Assembly (NCBI GenBank): GCA_028709085.1
Contig: JAQVXQ010000009.1
Span: forward strand, 1-45,510
DNA from: Salinivirgaceae bacterium
GTDB taxonomy: Bacteria > Bacteroidota > Bacteroidia > Bacteroidales > Salinivirgaceae
Direction: 5' to 3'
Length of the DNA stretch: 45,510 nucleotides
Part shown: piece by piece, positions 1 to 8,762 of the stretch
Position numbering within the stretch: position 1 is the stretch's first letter
Layout of the letters: the number at the start of each line of letters is the position of its first letter
Program-made: the position numbers and the translations under genes
The notes under the pieces: generated by a model
The model's database searches: none
What the model saw: only the letters and a program-made list of their open reading frames with translations
Told to the model about the DNA's origin: nothing

Positions 1-101
1 TAGAAGAAATAACCTCTTCTTTATATAATAATCCAGTAAGTAAACCTTTTGGTATAGAATTAGTCTATGTCCTTGTTCAAATAACCTTAAAAACCATTTA
101 C

Positions 102-2537
102 ATGTTTAGATTAAAGTTCCCATTACTATTCGCCTCCTTATTAATTGCGTTGGGCGCACTTGCTCAACCCCAAAAAGGAGAAGCCAGAAATCCAGAAATG
201 AAATTCTACATTCGTGGTAGTATTATAGAATCGACAGGAAACCACGCCGTTGAATATGCTAGCATCGTTTTGTATCGACAAAAAGACAGCTCCATGGTAG
301 GCGGGACAATAACTGATGTTGAGGGAAAATATGAAATTGAACTTTCACGTCCCGGGCAATATACAATGATTGTTCAATTTATTGGGTTTGAAAAATATAC
401 GCTGAATGGAATAATGGTAAATCCTCAAAATCCCACCGTAAATTTAAAGCCAATTACTATAAATCCATCGGCAATAATGCTTCAAGAAACCGTTATTTCG
501 GACAGGCGAAATGAGATCATTTACAAGATCGACCGCAAAGTAATTCAAGTTGCCGGCAACCCCAATGCAGTTGGAAATAGTGCTGTTGAAGTGTTAGAAG
601 CAACCCCTGGTATTGAGGTTGACGATGAAGGAAATGTATTGTTGCGTGGAAGCGAAAACTTTACGGTTTTAATTAACGGAAAACCCAGTGTTTTATCAGG
701 AAACGATGCCTTGCAACAAATTCCTGCCTCAAGTATCGAAAGCATAGAACTAATTACCAACCCATCGGCACGATACGATCCCGATGGATTAACTGGAATA
801 GTGAATGTTATTCTAAAAGAAGAACAAAAAGCGGGAATCAACGGACTAATTGATGTAAGTGTTGGAAATAGAGATCAATATAACGGTTCCTTAATTCTGA
901 ATTATCGCAAATCAACACACTCAATAACAGTAGGTTATGACTTCAATCAAAGGACACATGGCGGATTAAGCACTGCAGAACGAAACACCTATATAAACAA
1001 TGACACCATACAAAGAACCGAAAATGGAGACCGATATCGCCGTCGTTCAGGTCACAACTTCCGTTTAGGATACGATGTTAATTTGACAAAAAAAACCTCG
1101 TTTGGCATAAACGGTTTATATAGAACTGCCAACAACAAATCCTATTTCGAAAATGAGCAAACAATTATTCGTTCATCAACTCAAAATATTGAAAATCAAA
1201 TCACAAAGTCGGACGGATATGGGAGCAACAACAATTACGACGTAAACGCCACCCTACTCCATAAATTTGATAATGACGGACATGAACTTCAGGTTATGGC
1301 TACAATGAATGGTAATAACTTTTCGTCACAAAATAGAAATTATCACGAAACGTTACCGTATTGGGATATTAAAGAATGGTTCGACACCTCGAAAACCGTT
1401 GAAAATTATCAAACAATACAAATCGATTATTCGAAACCATTGGGTTTAATTAAATTTGAAACGGGGCTAAAATCACGTTTTCGGGACGTTGACTTTTCAA
1501 CAATAGACACACTTAATCCATTTCAAACACCTGGAAGCGGAAACAATCACTTTTTATATAATGACGCCATTCATGCGGCTTATATAATGGGGAGCAGCAA
1601 AATTGAAGAGTGGGAATTTCAACTGGGATTACGTGCCGAATATTTCAAAATTGAAACCCATCAAATATCCAACGAATTAAAAAACACCAAAGAAGACATT
1701 GCTCTTTTCCCAACATTACATATTAGCCGGTCAGTGGGAAACAATAAATTTATGGCTGGATATAGTCGAAGAGTTAATCGACCCCATATTCGATTCATCA
1801 ATCCGTACGAAGAGTTTAACGATGCTTATAACGTATCGAGCGGAAATCCAGACCTAGATCCGGAATATAGTCATTCGGTGGAAGGGAATTATTTACGCTA
1901 TTTTGGTAAATCCACCGCTGGAGCAACCATATTTTATCGACAAACCGACAATAGCATCAGTCGTGTTCGACGATTGTATAACACAACTGAAAACACGGGT
2001 ATTATGCTAAACACATTTGACAACCTCAATAAACAAGCATCGCTTGGTATTGAAGCCAACTTTCGACACTCAGTAACCAATTGGTTGCAGGTTGACGGGA
2101 ACTACTCGTTTTTCCAATATCGTTTACGTGGCGAAACCAATGGAGAGAATATTGATACAGAAAGTCTCAACCACAATTTTAGATTAAACACCATATGGCG
2201 ACTTGGAAAAAACATAACTCTTACAGGCAATGGAATGTATTATTCACCATCAGCAACAGCACAAGGAACACGGGGTTCTTTTTTCATGACAGGATTCAGT
2301 TATCGACACAAAGTGTTGGATCAGAGAGGAACAATAACCTTAACAGTACGCAATCCGATTGGAAAATTCAAGTGGGATTTTAAATCAAAAGGCACAAACT
2401 TCGACGATCATTTTACCCGTCAACCCTACACTCCGACGATAATGCTCGGATTTAATTATCGATTAAATGATGGTATTAAGAAAGGTCGTAACGGTGGAGA
2501 AAGAACCGAAGATTTCTCATCCGAAATGGAAGAGTAA
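102..2537 (+). CDS. TonB-dependent outer-membrane receptor (OMP_b-brl_3 type)
   Basis: This is an outer-membrane beta-barrel receptor, presumably importing a ligand with energy from the TonB system; the ligand is not evident. Residues 1-21 form a signal peptide ending in ALAQ. Residues about 36-120 form a carboxypeptidase-regulatory-like beta sandwich, typical of Bacteroidota receptors. The plug follows at about 145-240 (VLINGKPSVLSG, then NPSARYDPDGLTGIVNV), and the barrel fills the rest, with many alternating aromatic strands. The last predicted strand (IMLGFNYRL) is followed by a charged tail of about 25 residues, so the barrel does not end at the C-terminus. The frame is open upstream to the window edge, but there is no ATG before 102 and the signal peptide fixes the start. 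No SusD-like partner is adjacent, so this is not an obvious polysaccharide utilisation locus. Confidence 0.9.
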   Translation: MFRLKFPLLFASLLIALGALAQPQKGEARNPEMKFYIRGSIIESTGNHAVEYASIVLYRQKDSSMVGGTITDVEGKYEIELSRPGQYTMIVQFIGFEKYTLNGIMVNPQNPTVNLKPITINPSAIMLQETVISDRRNEIIYKIDRKVIQVAGNPNAVGNSAVEVLEATPGIEVDDEGNVLLRGSENFTVLINGKPSVLSGNDALQQIPASSIESIELITNPSARYDPDGLTGIVNVILKEEQKAGINGLIDVSVGNRDQYNGSLILNYRKSTHSITVGYDFNQRTHGGLSTAERNTYINNDTIQRTENGDRYRRRSGHNFRLGYDVNLTKKTSFGINGLYRTANNKSYFENEQTIIRSSTQNIENQITKSDGYGSNNNYDVNATLLHKFDNDGHELQVMATMNGNNFSSQNRNYHETLPYWDIKEWFDTSKTVENYQTIQIDYSKPLGLIKFETGLKSRFRDVDFSTIDTLNPFQTPGSGNNHFLYNDAIHAAYIMGSSKIEEWEFQLGLRAEYFKIETHQISNELKNTKEDIALFPTLHISRSVGNNKFMAGYSRRVNRPHIRFINPYEEFNDAYNVSSGNPDLDPEYSHSVEGNYLRYFGKSTAGATIFYRQTDNSISRVRRLYNTTENTGIMLNTFDNLNKQASLGIEANFRHSVTNWLQVDGNYSFFQYRLRGETNGENIDTESLNHNFRLNTIWRLGKNITLTGNGMYYSPSATAQGTRGSFFMTGFSYRHKVLDQRGTITLTVRNPIGKFKWDFKSKGTNFDDHFTRQPYTPTIMLGFNYRLNDGIKKGRNGGERTEDFSSEMEE

Positions 2538-2558
2538 AGATTGAAATATACTAATGTA

Positions 2559-2608
2559 AGCGTCTTAATAATAGGAATATAAAACCATTATTAAGACGCT
2601 TTTTTTTT
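2559..2608 (+). terminator. Intrinsic terminator after the TonB-dependent receptor gene
   Basis: A perfect 14-bp stem (AGCGTCTTAATAAT at 2559-2572 against 2586-2599) with a 13-base loop runs into a tract of about nine T. It lies 22 bases after the receptor stop codon. Confidence 0.9.
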
Positions 2609-2812
2609 GGGAATAAGGAAACAAAGGAGCTTAAAATTTTTTAAATCGAAATATAATTCAATCCGTTATGTTATTGCACATACTGAATTAAAAAAACCTT
2701 CGTTTCAATGCCAATATAAAGTTTGACTATTTCAAATTTTGTATTGAGAAACTTCAAGCTTCTATAATATTTATTAACCATAAGACCGAATATATAATAC
2801 AATGGATTTTAC

Positions 2813-2820
2813 TATCTTTG
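2813..2820 (+). promoter_or_regulatory. Bacteroidota-type promoter (-7 element TATCTTTG)
   Basis: TATCTTTG matches the Bacteroidota sigma-ABfr -7 consensus TAnnTTTG and lies 50 bases before the coiled-coil protein gene. A good -33 TTTG at the usual 19-21 base spacing is not apparent. The rest of the 2538-2870 gap holds only the terminator and AT-rich sequence. Confidence 0.6.
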
Positions 2821-2870
2821 TGCATAAAATTTATTCAAAACAGCATTAAAAAATCGACAAAAAAATCTTT

Positions 2871-3764
2871 ATGACAACTAACAATCCCTCAAAACAAGCA
2901 CTAATACAAAACATTTTAATTGGTGTACTAATTATTTTAGTCGGTGTTATGGGTATTCTCTATTTTGTTGAGAAAAAGAAAAACATTCAACAAGTTGAAG
3001 TAAACGAAGATCTTAACTATGCTAAAGATAGTATTGAGAATCGTTTAGTGGATATGATTTCAGAATACGAAACACTAAAAACAAACAACAACGAAATTAA
3101 CGAACAGTTATTGGGCGAAAAAGAACGCGTTAAAGAACTTCTACAACGTATTAGAAATGAACGAAATTACAGCCACTCCAAATTCACAGAATATGAAAAA
3201 GAACTGGGAACATTGAGAAAAATTATGCGAAGTTATATTGTTCAAATCGATTCGTTAAATCAGAGCAACATTGCACTTCGATCCGAAAATAGAACAGTAA
3301 AAAAGCAAATCCAAAAAGTAGAAACTGAAAAAGAAGAGATAACTAAACGATTTGATGAAGCTGCGGAAAAAGTAGATATTGCTAGTAGTTTACGCCCAAT
3401 AAACATTAGTTTATTTGGAGTAAACCGCAATGATAGAGATGTTTCCCGTTCTCGAAATGTCATGAAATTTAAAACCTGCTTTACCATCGATGCAAATCAA
3501 ATTGCTAAGCCTGGTGCACGATATATTTACGTTCGAGTACGCCGTCCGGATAAATTGACAATCGAAAACCAGCAAAATGATACCATCATAATTGACGAAA
3601 TACCCATTATTTACTCAGCACGACGCGAAATTGATTATCAAAACCAATCCATGGATGTATGTGTGTATGTTGATGCGCCGGAAAATTTGCCTAAAGGAAT
3701 ATATCAAGTGGATATTTATGCCGATTTGCGTTACATTGGAACTGGTTCAACAACCTTAAAATAA
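2871..3764 (+). CDS. Membrane-anchored coiled-coil protein of unknown function
   Basis: I do not recognise a named family. The 297-residue protein has a short polar N-terminus, one hydrophobic segment at about residues 13-32 and no cleavage site, suggesting an inner-membrane anchor. A long heptad-rich region at about 38-170 is full of E, K, N and R and should form a coiled coil. A C-terminal beta-rich domain at about 175-297 ends in GIYQVDIYADLRYIGTGSTTLK. The C-terminal domain is probably periplasmic or extracytoplasmic, but topology is inferred. The gene is monocistronic, between a TAnnTTTG promoter and a strong terminator. A scaffold or tether role is possible, but nothing in the sequence establishes one. 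Confidence 0.85.
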   Translation: MTTNNPSKQALIQNILIGVLIILVGVMGILYFVEKKKNIQQVEVNEDLNYAKDSIENRLVDMISEYETLKTNNNEINEQLLGEKERVKELLQRIRNERNYSHSKFTEYEKELGTLRKIMRSYIVQIDSLNQSNIALRSENRTVKKQIQKVETEKEEITKRFDEAAEKVDIASSLRPINISLFGVNRNDRDVSRSRNVMKFKTCFTIDANQIAKPGARYIYVRVRRPDKLTIENQQNDTIIIDEIPIIYSARREIDYQNQSMDVCVYVDAPENLPKGIYQVDIYADLRYIGTGSTTLK

Positions 3765-3781
3765 AACAATTAAAACACATC

Positions 3782-3824
3782 AAAAAAGAATCTGTCTATC
3801 AGCATTATAGACAGATTCTTTTTT
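3782..3824 (+). terminator. Intrinsic terminator after the coiled-coil protein gene
   Basis: An 18-bp perfect stem (core GAATCTGTCTAT / ATAGACAGATTC) with a 7-base loop is flanked by six A on the left and six T on the right. The A tract means it could also stop transcription on the minus strand. Confidence 0.9.
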
Positions 3825-3930
3825 ATGATGCAAATAATATTGTACACGCAAGTACAAACAAAATTAAAGTGTTGAGATAAAAGACAAAAAATCTTATTTT
3901 ATCTCTATATTACATCAAATTTTAAAGATT

Positions 3931-4845
3931 ATGGAATCAAACCAACAAACAAATCCCAAAGGAAAAGATAGAGGATTAAAAGTTGAAAAAGAGTGCATTT
4001 TAATGGACTTTTTACAATTGTCATACCCAGAAAAAAGCCGCAACTCCATAAAATCGTTACTAAAAAACAAACGTGTTTTTGTTGATGGACATCCTGTATC
4101 GCAATACAATTACGTTTTAAAGCCAGGAAAAACAATCACATTTGGTCAATCGGCTGGGGGTGAAAAAATCGAAGGTTCCGATTTCACCATTCTGTTCGAA
4201 GACGAACATGTAATTGTTGTGGATAAACGCGCCGGAATTTTGTCCATTGGAACCGATAAAGAAAAAGAATATACGGTTTATAGTATGCTCAGCTCCTACG
4301 TGAAACAAAAATACAAATCGGCAAAGATTTTCATTGTCCATCGTCTCGACAGAGAAACTTCAGGCGTCATGGTTTTTGCCAAAACTGAGGAGGCCAAGTT
4401 TTTGCTCCAACAAAGTTGGGATAAGTCAATAATAAAACGCACCTATATTGCAATGGTTGAAGGAGTTGTGAAACATGATTTTGAAACCATAAAATCGTAC
4501 CTGTGGGAAGACAAAAACTATGTAATGCACTCCACTGATAATCCAAACGATGGAATCGAAGCTATTACAAATTATAAAGTTTTAAAACGTTCAAAAAGTT
4601 TCACAATGCTGGAAGTGGAGCTGGATACTGGTCGAAAAAATCAAATTCGTATCCACATGAAGACCATTGATCACCCTATTTTAGGCGATAAAAAATATGG
4701 CGCAAAAACTAACCCATTAGCACGACTTGGATTGCATGCCAACTATCTAGTTTTCAAACATCCAATTACTGGATATACGGTTACTTTCCAATCGCCAACA
4801 CCTCGTAAATTCACAAAATTATTGGAAAAGGGAATTCGATCATAA
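3931..4845 (+). CDS. RluA-family RNA pseudouridine synthase with S4 domain
   Basis: The enzyme converts specific uridines in rRNA (or tRNA) to pseudouridine. An S4 RNA-binding domain occupies about residues 24-72 (SRNSIKSLLKNKRVFVDG...VLKPGKTI). The catalytic domain covers about 85-300 and contains VIVVDKRAGI and the signature HRLDRETSG; D140 in this motif is the catalytic aspartate of the family. RKNQIRIHM at about residues 233-241 is the conserved R-x-HQIR-type element. At 304 residues with S4 and synthase domains it has RluC/RluD-like architecture, but the target position cannot be told from sequence alone. The start is the first ATG of the frame, preceded by an A-rich leader. Confidence 0.9.
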   Translation: MESNQQTNPKGKDRGLKVEKECILMDFLQLSYPEKSRNSIKSLLKNKRVFVDGHPVSQYNYVLKPGKTITFGQSAGGEKIEGSDFTILFEDEHVIVVDKRAGILSIGTDKEKEYTVYSMLSSYVKQKYKSAKIFIVHRLDRETSGVMVFAKTEEAKFLLQQSWDKSIIKRTYIAMVEGVVKHDFETIKSYLWEDKNYVMHSTDNPNDGIEAITNYKVLKRSKSFTMLEVELDTGRKNQIRIHMKTIDHPILGDKKYGAKTNPLARLGLHANYLVFKHPITGYTVTFQSPTPRKFTKLLEKGIRS

Positions 4846-5067
4846 TGATCAAAATTAAAAAGGCTAATCCAAAAATTATTTATAATCCTTATATTAGCCT
4901 CACGAAATCGAAAAAATGTGCTTTTTTCAATTTAATTTAAGCGTTTAAAACCACTACTAATCGAATCGTAACACCATTGATTACCACAAGAATAATTAAA
5001 GAAATATAACGTCGTCAACTACTTGTATAAAAACAAATAATATATTAACATTAAATAAATAGAAATT

Positions 5068-6414
5068 ATGGGAGCTTTTCATGCTTATGACATTCGAGGT
5101 ATTTACAACCAAGATTTCAACAAGGAAGACGCATACAAAATTGGTTATCATTTAGTTAGCTTACTAGACACAAAAAAAATATTGGTTGGTTACGATGCTC
5201 GTAAATCAACCCCCGAAATATTTGAACATCTCACCAAAGGGATTAATGATGCGGGTGCAGATGTTTATAATATTGGATTAGCAACCACACCAATGGTCTA
5301 TTATGCCACTGCTAAACATGGATTTAATGCGTCAGTACAAATAACAGCATCCCATAATCCAAGCGAATACAACGGAATGAAAGTTTCCCGCGAAAATGCA
5401 CTTCCCGTTGGCTACGATGCCGGTTTAAAAGAAATTCAAGAAAAGATTGAACAAAATGTGCCCATCGTGATAGCCGAAAAACGAGGCATTATCCAGGATT
5501 ATAGCATAAAAGAAGAGTATTTAGAATTTTTAAAAAAATACCGTTCCGACTACTCAAACTTACGATTTTCAATTGACTGTTCCAATGGAATGGCGGGACT
5601 GTTAATCCGTGATTTATTGGGCGATAAACCGAATTACCTCTACGAAGAGATTGATGGATCCTTTCCCAATCATGAACCAAATCCATTGGATCCAAAAAAT
5701 ATAGTTGATCTACAAAAAGCGGTAAAGGAACACAAATCAGATATCGGAATTATATTTGATGGCGATGCCGACCGAGTTATGTTTGTGGATGAAAATAGCC
5801 GATTTATATCACCCGACTTAATGATTGCTCTTTTAGGACACTACTTCTTAGAAGAGAAAGGCGAAAACGGGATTGTTTTACAAGATATACGAACATCAAA
5901 AGCGGTGGGTGAATATCTTCAGCAGTTTGGCGGAAAAATGCACACATGGCGCGTAGGAAGAGCTTTTGCTGCTCCAAAACTTCGCGAAATTGGTGGGATA
6001 TATGGGGGAGAACTTGCGGGACACTATTATTTCCGCGATTTCTTTTACTCCGATTCTGGAATGATGGCATGTTTGCTAATTTTAAATGTGGTCAACAATT
6101 TCAAAAAACAAGGAATTACCGTTTCACAAGCCATTAAAAAGATTGAAACCTACGCCAATTCAGGCGAAATAAACTTTAAACTCGACCGCAAAAAAGAGGC
6201 AATGGATGCCGTTCGCGATCACTTTATGTCCATCGAAAGTCCAACGGCATCCATGGATTTTGATGGTTATAGAGTTGAGTTTACCGATTGGTGGTTTAAC
6301 ATTAGGCCTTCAAATACAGAACCCTATTTACGATTTATTGCTGAAGCAAAAACCCAATCAATGCTTGACGAAAAGGTGAAAACAGTGAGAGAAATAATAA
6401 ATAGTTTTGCATAA
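5068..6414 (+). CDS. Phosphomannomutase / phosphoglucomutase
   Basis: This alpha-D-phosphohexomutase interconverts hexose 1- and 6-phosphates, supplying mannose-1-P or glucose-1-P for nucleotide sugars and surface glycans. All four family signatures are visible: the phosphoserine loop TASHNP (S95), the metal loop DGDADR (D231, D233, D235), the sugar-binding loop GGELAGH (313-319) and the phosphate-binding loop RPSNTEP (from R413). The length of 448 is normal for bacterial PMM/PGM. Substrate preference between mannose and glucose phosphates cannot be decided, so I give no gene symbol. The gene is monocistronic and ends in a strong terminator. A 222-base gap upstream holds no obvious TAnnTTTG element. 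Confidence 0.92.
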   Translation: MGAFHAYDIRGIYNQDFNKEDAYKIGYHLVSLLDTKKILVGYDARKSTPEIFEHLTKGINDAGADVYNIGLATTPMVYYATAKHGFNASVQITASHNPSEYNGMKVSRENALPVGYDAGLKEIQEKIEQNVPIVIAEKRGIIQDYSIKEEYLEFLKKYRSDYSNLRFSIDCSNGMAGLLIRDLLGDKPNYLYEEIDGSFPNHEPNPLDPKNIVDLQKAVKEHKSDIGIIFDGDADRVMFVDENSRFISPDLMIALLGHYFLEEKGENGIVLQDIRTSKAVGEYLQQFGGKMHTWRVGRAFAAPKLREIGGIYGGELAGHYYFRDFFYSDSGMMACLLILNVVNNFKKQGITVSQAIKKIETYANSGEINFKLDRKKEAMDAVRDHFMSIESPTASMDFDGYRVEFTDWWFNIRPSNTEPYLRFIAEAKTQSMLDEKVKTVREIINSFA

Positions 6415-6425
6415 CTTTAAATTAT

Positions 6426-6466
6426 AAAATAGGCTCTCAGAATTAATTCGAGAGCCTATTTTTTTT
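6426..6466 (+). terminator. Intrinsic terminator after the phosphohexomutase gene
   Basis: A 13-bp perfect stem (AAAATAGGCTCTC / GAGAGCCTATTTT) with an 11-base loop is followed by further T residues. It lies 11 bases after the stop codon. Confidence 0.9.
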
Positions 6467-6558
6467 CGCTGTACACATAGAGAACCTAAGTGTACAGCGG
6501 CACATTCCCAAAATGAAAAACTCCCCTAGAATGGAAATCCTAGCCGAGTTTTTCATTT
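6467..6558. repeat. Two further perfect inverted repeats directly after the terminator
   Basis: CGCTGTACAC (6467-6476) pairs exactly with GTGTACAGCG (6490-6499). AAATGAAAAACTC (6511-6523) pairs exactly with GAGTTTTTCATTT (6546-6558), and an inner CTAG/CTAG pairing extends the second stem. They are contiguous with the terminator hairpin, giving three hairpins in 133 bases with no gene between. The second might serve as a back-up terminator. The function of the first is unknown. The remainder of the 6415-6935 gap holds the putative pyrH promoter and AT-rich sequence. Confidence 0.7.
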
Positions 6559-6774
6559 AGTTATTTAAGGTTAAAACACTGTTTAATCACTCTTTGTCTC
6601 ACAAGCATTAAACAAAAAAGAGAGAAATAAAAAGCAGCCAAAACAGATAATTCTCCATGTATTACGTATTATTTTTAAGTTAATTTTACTGAATTATGAA
6701 GACAAATAAACTGAAAATATACAACTATGATATTAATATAATTAGAAAGCTTTCGGATTTCTACAATAACAATT

Positions 6775-6782
6775 TATATTTG
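6775..6782 (+). promoter_or_regulatory. Putative pyrH promoter (-7 element TATATTTG)
   Basis: TATATTTG fits TAnnTTTG. A TTTC at 6751-6754 lies 20 bases upstream, a near match to the -33 TTTG at correct spacing. This would give a leader of about 150 bases before pyrH. Confidence 0.5.
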
Positions 6783-6935
6783 CATATTAAAAATAAATTA
6801 CAAAAAAAACCAGCTAAAAAACAAAATATAAAAGCTCTTATTCCTTATAAAATATTACATAACAATAAAACAAACTGGTATTACAAAACGTTTATAATAA
6901 TCACAAAACAGAACTAAAATAAAATTTTAAGCATA

Positions 6936-7643
6936 ATGAAAAACTACAAACGTATATTACTGAAATTAAGCGGCGAATCGTTAGCCGGCAGCGATCCACA
7001 AGGAATAAACCCAGAGGCGTTAATGAATTTTGCAAATCAAATTAAATCCATCGCCACAATGAATGTTGAAATCGCCATTGTAATTGGCGGGGGAAATATT
7101 TTTAGAGGAATGCAAGGGGTTGGAAAAGGCTTTGATAGAGTAACAGGCGACCAAATGGGAATGTTGGCAACTGTAATTAACAGTCTAGCGTTGCAGTCGG
7201 CACTAGAATCCATAGGTACATCATGTAAAGTATTCACATCAATCCGTATGGAGCCCATTGCTGAATTCTACTCTAAACAAAAGGCAATAAAAGCTCTATC
7301 CCAAAAAGAAATTGTAATTATAGCTGGAGGAACTGGAAATCCATATTTCACAACTGATTCAGCATCAGCACTTAGAGCCATTGAACTTGAAGTTGATGGT
7401 TATTTTAAAGCAACTCGAGTAGATGGCGTTTATTCAGCTGATCCAGAAAAAGATCCAACCGCAACAAAATACGATACGCTTACATATAAAGAAGCAATTT
7501 CGAAAAATTTAAAAATAATGGACATGACTGCTTTCGCTCTTTGCAGTGAAAACAATGTTCCTATCATAGTTTATAATGGAAATGACCCCGAAAATATAAA
7601 GAAAATTTTACGTGGCGAAAAGGTCGGAACCACGGTAAAATAA
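6936..7643 (+). CDS. pyrH: UMP kinase
   Basis: UMP kinase phosphorylates UMP to UDP with ATP in pyrimidine nucleotide synthesis. It belongs to the amino-acid-kinase fold and is unrelated to eukaryotic UMP/CMP kinases. The N-terminal KRILLKLSGESLAG, the glycine loop IVIGGGNIFRG, the acceptor-site segment TDSASALRAIEL and the ATP-site segment VDGVYSADPEKDP are all present. The length of 235 residues equals the family norm. The start ATG has a weak A-rich upstream region, as usual in this phylum. In many bacteria pyrH is linked to frr and tsf; here neither is adjacent. Confidence 0.97.
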   Translation: MKNYKRILLKLSGESLAGSDPQGINPEALMNFANQIKSIATMNVEIAIVIGGGNIFRGMQGVGKGFDRVTGDQMGMLATVINSLALQSALESIGTSCKVFTSIRMEPIAEFYSKQKAIKALSQKEIVIIAGGTGNPYFTTDSASALRAIELEVDGYFKATRVDGVYSADPEKDPTATKYDTLTYKEAISKNLKIMDMTAFALCSENNVPIIVYNGNDPENIKKILRGEKVGTTVK

Positions 7644-7798
7644 ACAATTACAAATTTCGACATTAATAAATCACACGTAATACTGCTATTATTCGCACAA
7701 ACATGATGTAAATGACGCAGAATGAAGTTAGATTCTTAGTGTACACAATAATCAAAAGCACGTAAACATTATATTTTTTTTCACATCGAATTGTTTTA

Positions 7799-7806
7799 TA
7801 TATTTG
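7799..7806 (+). promoter_or_regulatory. Putative gldA-metK promoter (-7 element TATATTTG)
   Basis: TATATTTG lies 18 bases before the chosen gldA ATG, predicting a very short leader. The -33 region is a run of T rather than a clear TTTG. The position also argues against using the in-frame TTG at 7804 as the start codon. Confidence 0.6.
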
Positions 7807-7824
7807 CACCATAAAACCAGAACC

Positions 7825-8751
7825 ATGTCTATTGAAGTTAATAAAATAACAAAAACATTTGGAAAGCAAAAAGCGCTTGACAATATTTCGTTTCACATAA
7901 AAACAGGGGAAATTGTGGGGTTTCTAGGTCCTAACGGCGCAGGGAAAACCACAATGATGAAAATATTAACCGGAATTATACCACAAACAACAGGAACCGC
8001 ACTTATTAACAACTTTAACGTTGTTGAGGATAGCATGACAATCCGCAAAAACATTGGATATTTACCCGAGAATAATCCGCAATACGACGACATGTATGTA
8101 CGAGAATATCTCACTTTTGTAGGTGGAATGTACGGATTAGGAAAAAACAGCAAAGAGAAGGTGAACGAAATTATTCAACAAACAGGCCTTGACTTAGAAA
8201 AACATAAAAAGATTGGACAACTCTCAAAAGGATACAAACAGCGTGTAGGACTGGCACAAGCATTAATACATAATCCCGATGTACTAATTCTAGACGAACC
8301 AACAAGCGGACTTGATCCAAATCAAATTATCGAAATTAGAAACTTAATATCATCAGCCGGAAAAAACAAAACAGTAATGCTATCAACACATATAATGCAA
8401 GAGGTAGAAGCCATATGTGACCGAATAATTATTATCCATAAAGGCAAAATTGTAGCCGATGATACAACCCAAAACATTAAGAATAAGATTACAGACAAAC
8501 AACAAAGAATAATTGTCGAATTCGACAAAAAAGTGGATACGACAGAAGTTCGAAAAGCCACAAAAGCAGAATCGGTAACCACAATTTCAGAAAACAAAAT
8601 TGAATTTACGGCACATGAAAACACGGATATCCGAAATGCAATAATGCAATATGCAACATCGAAAAACTTAACAATTCTTTCGCTAGTTAAACATCAAAAA
8701 ACATTAGAAGAGGTATTTCAAGAATTAACTACAAATATTAAACAACCTTAA
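7825..8751 (+). CDS. gldA: ABC transporter ATP-binding protein, GldA type
   Basis: This is the nucleotide-binding subunit of an ABC exporter. It resembles GldA, which in gliding Bacteroidota works with the membrane proteins GldF and GldG. Counting from ATG 7825 (308 residues), Walker A is GPNGAGKT (35-42), the signature is LSKGY (133-137), and Walker B with catalytic Glu is LILDEP (154-159), followed by the D-loop SGLD and a switch His in STHIMQ. The C-terminal region of about 90 residues resembles the accessory domain of DrrA/NatA-like ATPases. An in-frame TTG at 7804 would add seven residues but overlaps the promoter. No gldF or gldG is present here, and this ATPase occurs in non-gliding Bacteroidota too, so gliding should not be assumed. 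metK follows after 11 bases. Confidence 0.85.
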   Translation: MSIEVNKITKTFGKQKALDNISFHIKTGEIVGFLGPNGAGKTTMMKILTGIIPQTTGTALINNFNVVEDSMTIRKNIGYLPENNPQYDDMYVREYLTFVGGMYGLGKNSKEKVNEIIQQTGLDLEKHKKIGQLSKGYKQRVGLAQALIHNPDVLILDEPTSGLDPNQIIEIRNLISSAGKNKTVMLSTHIMQEVEAICDRIIIIHKGKIVADDTTQNIKNKITDKQQRIIVEFDKKVDTTEVRKATKAESVTTISENKIEFTAHENTDIRNAIMQYATSKNLTILSLVKHQKTLEEVFQELTTNIKQP

Positions 8752-8762
8752 AGTTAAACATC

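Noticed and set aside
1..101. Open frame upstream of the TonB-dependent receptor reaching the window edge
   Set aside because: It has no ATG and precedes a clear signal peptide; most likely an untranslated leader.
4218..4226. Isolated DnaA-box sequence TGTGGATAA in the RluA-family gene
   Set aside because: A single box encoding the conserved VVDK residues is expected by chance; there is no cluster around it.
4861..4900. Inverted repeat AGGCTAAT/ATTAGCCT after the pseudouridine synthase gene
   Set aside because: The loop is 24 bases and no T tract follows, so it is too weak to call as a terminator. The rest of the gap to 5067 shows nothing clear.
6696..6917. Plus-strand ORF of 73 codons before pyrH
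   Set aside because: The translation is low-complexity (Asn, Lys, Ile, Tyr) and reflects AT-rich sequence. A good pyrH promoter element (TATATTTG at 6775-6782) lies inside it, and no domain is recognisable.
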